A DNA stretch of 64,000 nt from Papilionanthe hookeriana x Papilionanthe teres. Its lineage: Eukaryota > Streptophyta > Magnoliopsida > Asparagales > Orchidaceae. Of the stretch, positions 62,501 through 64,000 are shown one piece after another. A program made the translations under genes and the position numbers. The notes below the pieces were generated by a model. The model was not told the DNA's origin. It saw nothing but the letters and a program-made list of their open reading frames with translations, and ran no database searches. The stretch lies in assembly GCA_022702705.1 (NCBI GenBank), contig CM040425.1:9750001-9814000 (forward strand), given 5' to 3'. The number at the start of each line of letters is the position of its first letter. Positions within the stretch are counted from its first letter, which is position 1.

Positions 62501-63390
62501 TCTTAGGTTAAAAATAGGTCAAATTGGGGGTTTTGATAAAAGTGGGCTAAATTGACAAAATTGGCTTTTTGTGTAGTTGAACAAAATGAAATTGAGAATA
62601 TTTAGGATTTTCTGGAATTTGTTTAGGAATTTTCTGAATTTTTGGATTTTTTGGGTTAAAAGGGTACTTTGGGTATTTGGAGGTTATTGGGGGGGGTATT
62701 TTGATAATTTTGGTTTATTTGATCAAGGATGATTAATTTGAGTGGTGAGAAATGTTTAGGACTAATTTTGAGGAATTTTGGGTAATTTTGGCAATTTTGC
62801 AAATTTTGGGCAATTTCAAGGGCATTTGGTAGGCTTGGTGGGTTTAGGGTTAAAATTTTGGAAAATGAAGGTTGATCAAGTGTGAGTTAAATGAAATCAT
62901 TTTGGTTGAGCCATGAAGCCATGTTAAGCTCACAAGAGCCATGAGAGGACTCATTTTAGACATTCACTATGTTGTTCCTAACCCTCTTAGCCAGGGGCTT
63001 AGGGGTTAAGGTCCATCCATATGAATTACCTACATGAGTCGGGAAGTCAAATTGGGTATAGGTGTGGTTTTAGGGTTTTGAATGTGTGTGAGAGTGTAGT
63101 GTGTGTGTAAGTCAACCCTCACCAGACCAGACCATCCAGGGTAGTCCTAAGGCCATAGAGTCCTGTAGGAAACTCATCCTTTAAACTTCCACATATTGAT
63201 TTTAACCATCCAAGTGGTTTAGGGGTTTACAATCAAACATGTGGGGTTTAAAGGGAGTTAAGAAGTGGTTTGAATTTCTAAGTAGTGGGTCCCATTTCTA
63301 GTCCTCTAGGATAGTCAAAGGGAAAACCTATGGCTAGATTCTAAGTACTAAGGAGAGAAGAAAAGATCTCACCAAAAAATGAGGTCAACA
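56548..63390 (-). mobile_element. Giant LTR copy D (GL family), probably the 3' LTR of an element extending right
   Basis: On the minus strand it starts TGTTGACCTCAT and ends ATGCCGACA. The flanks (ATAAT left, AATGG right) do not match, unlike B and C, and the right flank is not E3. This fits a 3' LTR whose internal region continues beyond 63390. It keeps all GL landmarks except the TTAAA array, which is nearly gone (about 58690-58900). TATTTAAA is at 61349-61356. It lies in the opposite orientation to A, B and C. Confidence 0.85.
56727..56952 (-). promoter_or_regulatory. Hairpin-TATA cassette of GL copy D
   Basis: Hairpin 1 (56931-56952) keeps all ten pairs with one G-U. Hairpin 2 (56873-56902) is perfect. 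Hairpin 3 (56763-56780) keeps the C(TTCG)G loop. The TATA palindrome (56727-56738) has one change at its outer base. Length equals that in A and C. Confidence 0.6.
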
Positions 63391-63830
63391 AATGGACCCC
63401 CAATAGGTGTGGTGGGCTAACCAAGCACACCGCGTGTATTGGCGTTAACTGAAGAGATCAACAAAAACCAACACAGATGTCTAAGTGGCACACTTAGAAC
63501 AAAGCGTAGAAAATTTCCGCTGGGGAGTATCGAGTATATCTCCAAGACTAAAGATCTTTGAACTCTCGCTAGAGAAAAAGAAGGTGAATTCCAAATAACG
63601 AGATTTGGGGAGATTTGATTTTAAATTCATTTTTTCAAGTTTCAATTTCAAGTTTTTAATTTTTGATTTTGAGTTTCGATTTAATCAGAGTTCCAATTCC
63701 GATTGAAGTTCGATTTAAGATTAATTTCAAGGTGGATCTCGTTGAGATTCAGAATTTTGGAATGAGAATTGGAACCTAGGTTCTAACCTCGGGATTGTAA
63801 AGAGGATTGGGAATTTATGATCCAGCCATT
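63391..63830 (-). other. Probable 3' internal end of the GL element
   Basis: Directly upstream of LTR D on the minus strand is CCTATTGGGGGTCCATT, a weak polypurine-tract candidate. The sequence is not Athila, LINE or GL LTR and has no long ORF. The assignment rests only on position. Confidence 0.45.
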
Positions 63831-64000
63831 ATAATTTAGGCTCTAGCCTCAGGAAGAGAACTGGAAGTTAGGCTCCAGCCTCGAAAGTTTGAGAGAGAAT
63901 TAGAAGTTAGGCTCTAGCCTCGAAGAGAACTGGAAGTTTGAGAGAGAACTAGAAGTTAGGCTCTAGCCTCGAAGAGAACTGGAAGTTAGGCTCCAGCCTC
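63776..64000. repeat. Degenerate tandem repeat with TTAGGCTCTAGCCTC core
   Basis: The core TAGGCTCTAGCCTC (or CCAGCCTC, TTCTAACCTC) recurs at about 63777, 63837, 63869, 63908, 63957 and 63987, separated by GAAGAGAACTGGAAGT-type spacers of 30-60 bases. The core contains GGCT/AGCC inverted ends. It runs off the window end. Confidence 0.75.

Noticed and set aside
63830..64000. CRISPR-like spaced repeats
   Set aside because: Spacers are themselves similar and irregular in length, and the context is a plant retrotransposon; it is a degenerate tandem repeat.

Overview
This window looks like plant heterochromatin, probably from a eudicot. It is AT-rich, I see no host gene, rRNA or tRNA, and essentially every base can be assigned to a transposable element. 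The elements are four Ty3/gypsy Athila-lineage retrotransposons (E1-E4 here), four copies of a giant long terminal repeat of about 7 kb (A-D, called GL), one L1-type LINE and one PIF/Harbinger-like DNA element. All coding regions are decayed; no complete functional protein is present.

Layout, left to right: GL copy A (+, 1-7314) sits in the 3' part of E1 (-, 7315-17035). E1 carries extra ORFs, a broken pol and gag, a tRNA-Asp primer site and its 5' LTR. E1 is inserted in the integrase of E4 (+, 17041-30052), which resumes with the integrase C-terminus, two extra ORFs and its 3' LTR, and is interrupted by GL copy B (20436-27199, target duplication GCCCC). A LINE remnant (-, 30053-32604) follows. 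E2 (+, 32605-37932) has a 5' LTR, gag, protease and RT, and is cut at the start of RNase H by E3 (-, 37933-56547). E3's 3' LTR holds GL copy C (38380-45754, target duplication TCATC). Its two extra ORFs, a PIF/Harbinger-like element (51667-52784) and its pol follow. GL copy D (-, 56548-63390) cuts E3 between gag and protease. The last 610 bp are probably the 3' internal end of the element that owns D.

Inferred order of events: the LINE is oldest. E4 and E2 flank or enter it. E1 then entered E4 and E3 entered E2, both antisense to their hosts. GL copies entered last. B and C have both ends in view and are solo LTRs with perfect 5-bp target duplications.

Three things deserve most attention. 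First, a GC-rich dyad followed by a TATA-like box lies upstream of every extra ORF and also in the Athila LTRs, suggesting that LTR promoter pieces were copied inside the element to drive those ORFs. Second, every GL copy has a rigid 225-226 bp cassette of three hairpins (one with a C(UUCG)G loop) ending in a palindromic TATA box, with pairing-preserving changes. Third, the Athila extra ORFs are tandem paralogues of the 'putative plant transposon protein' family, with the first copy shrunken in one Athila family and full-length in the other.
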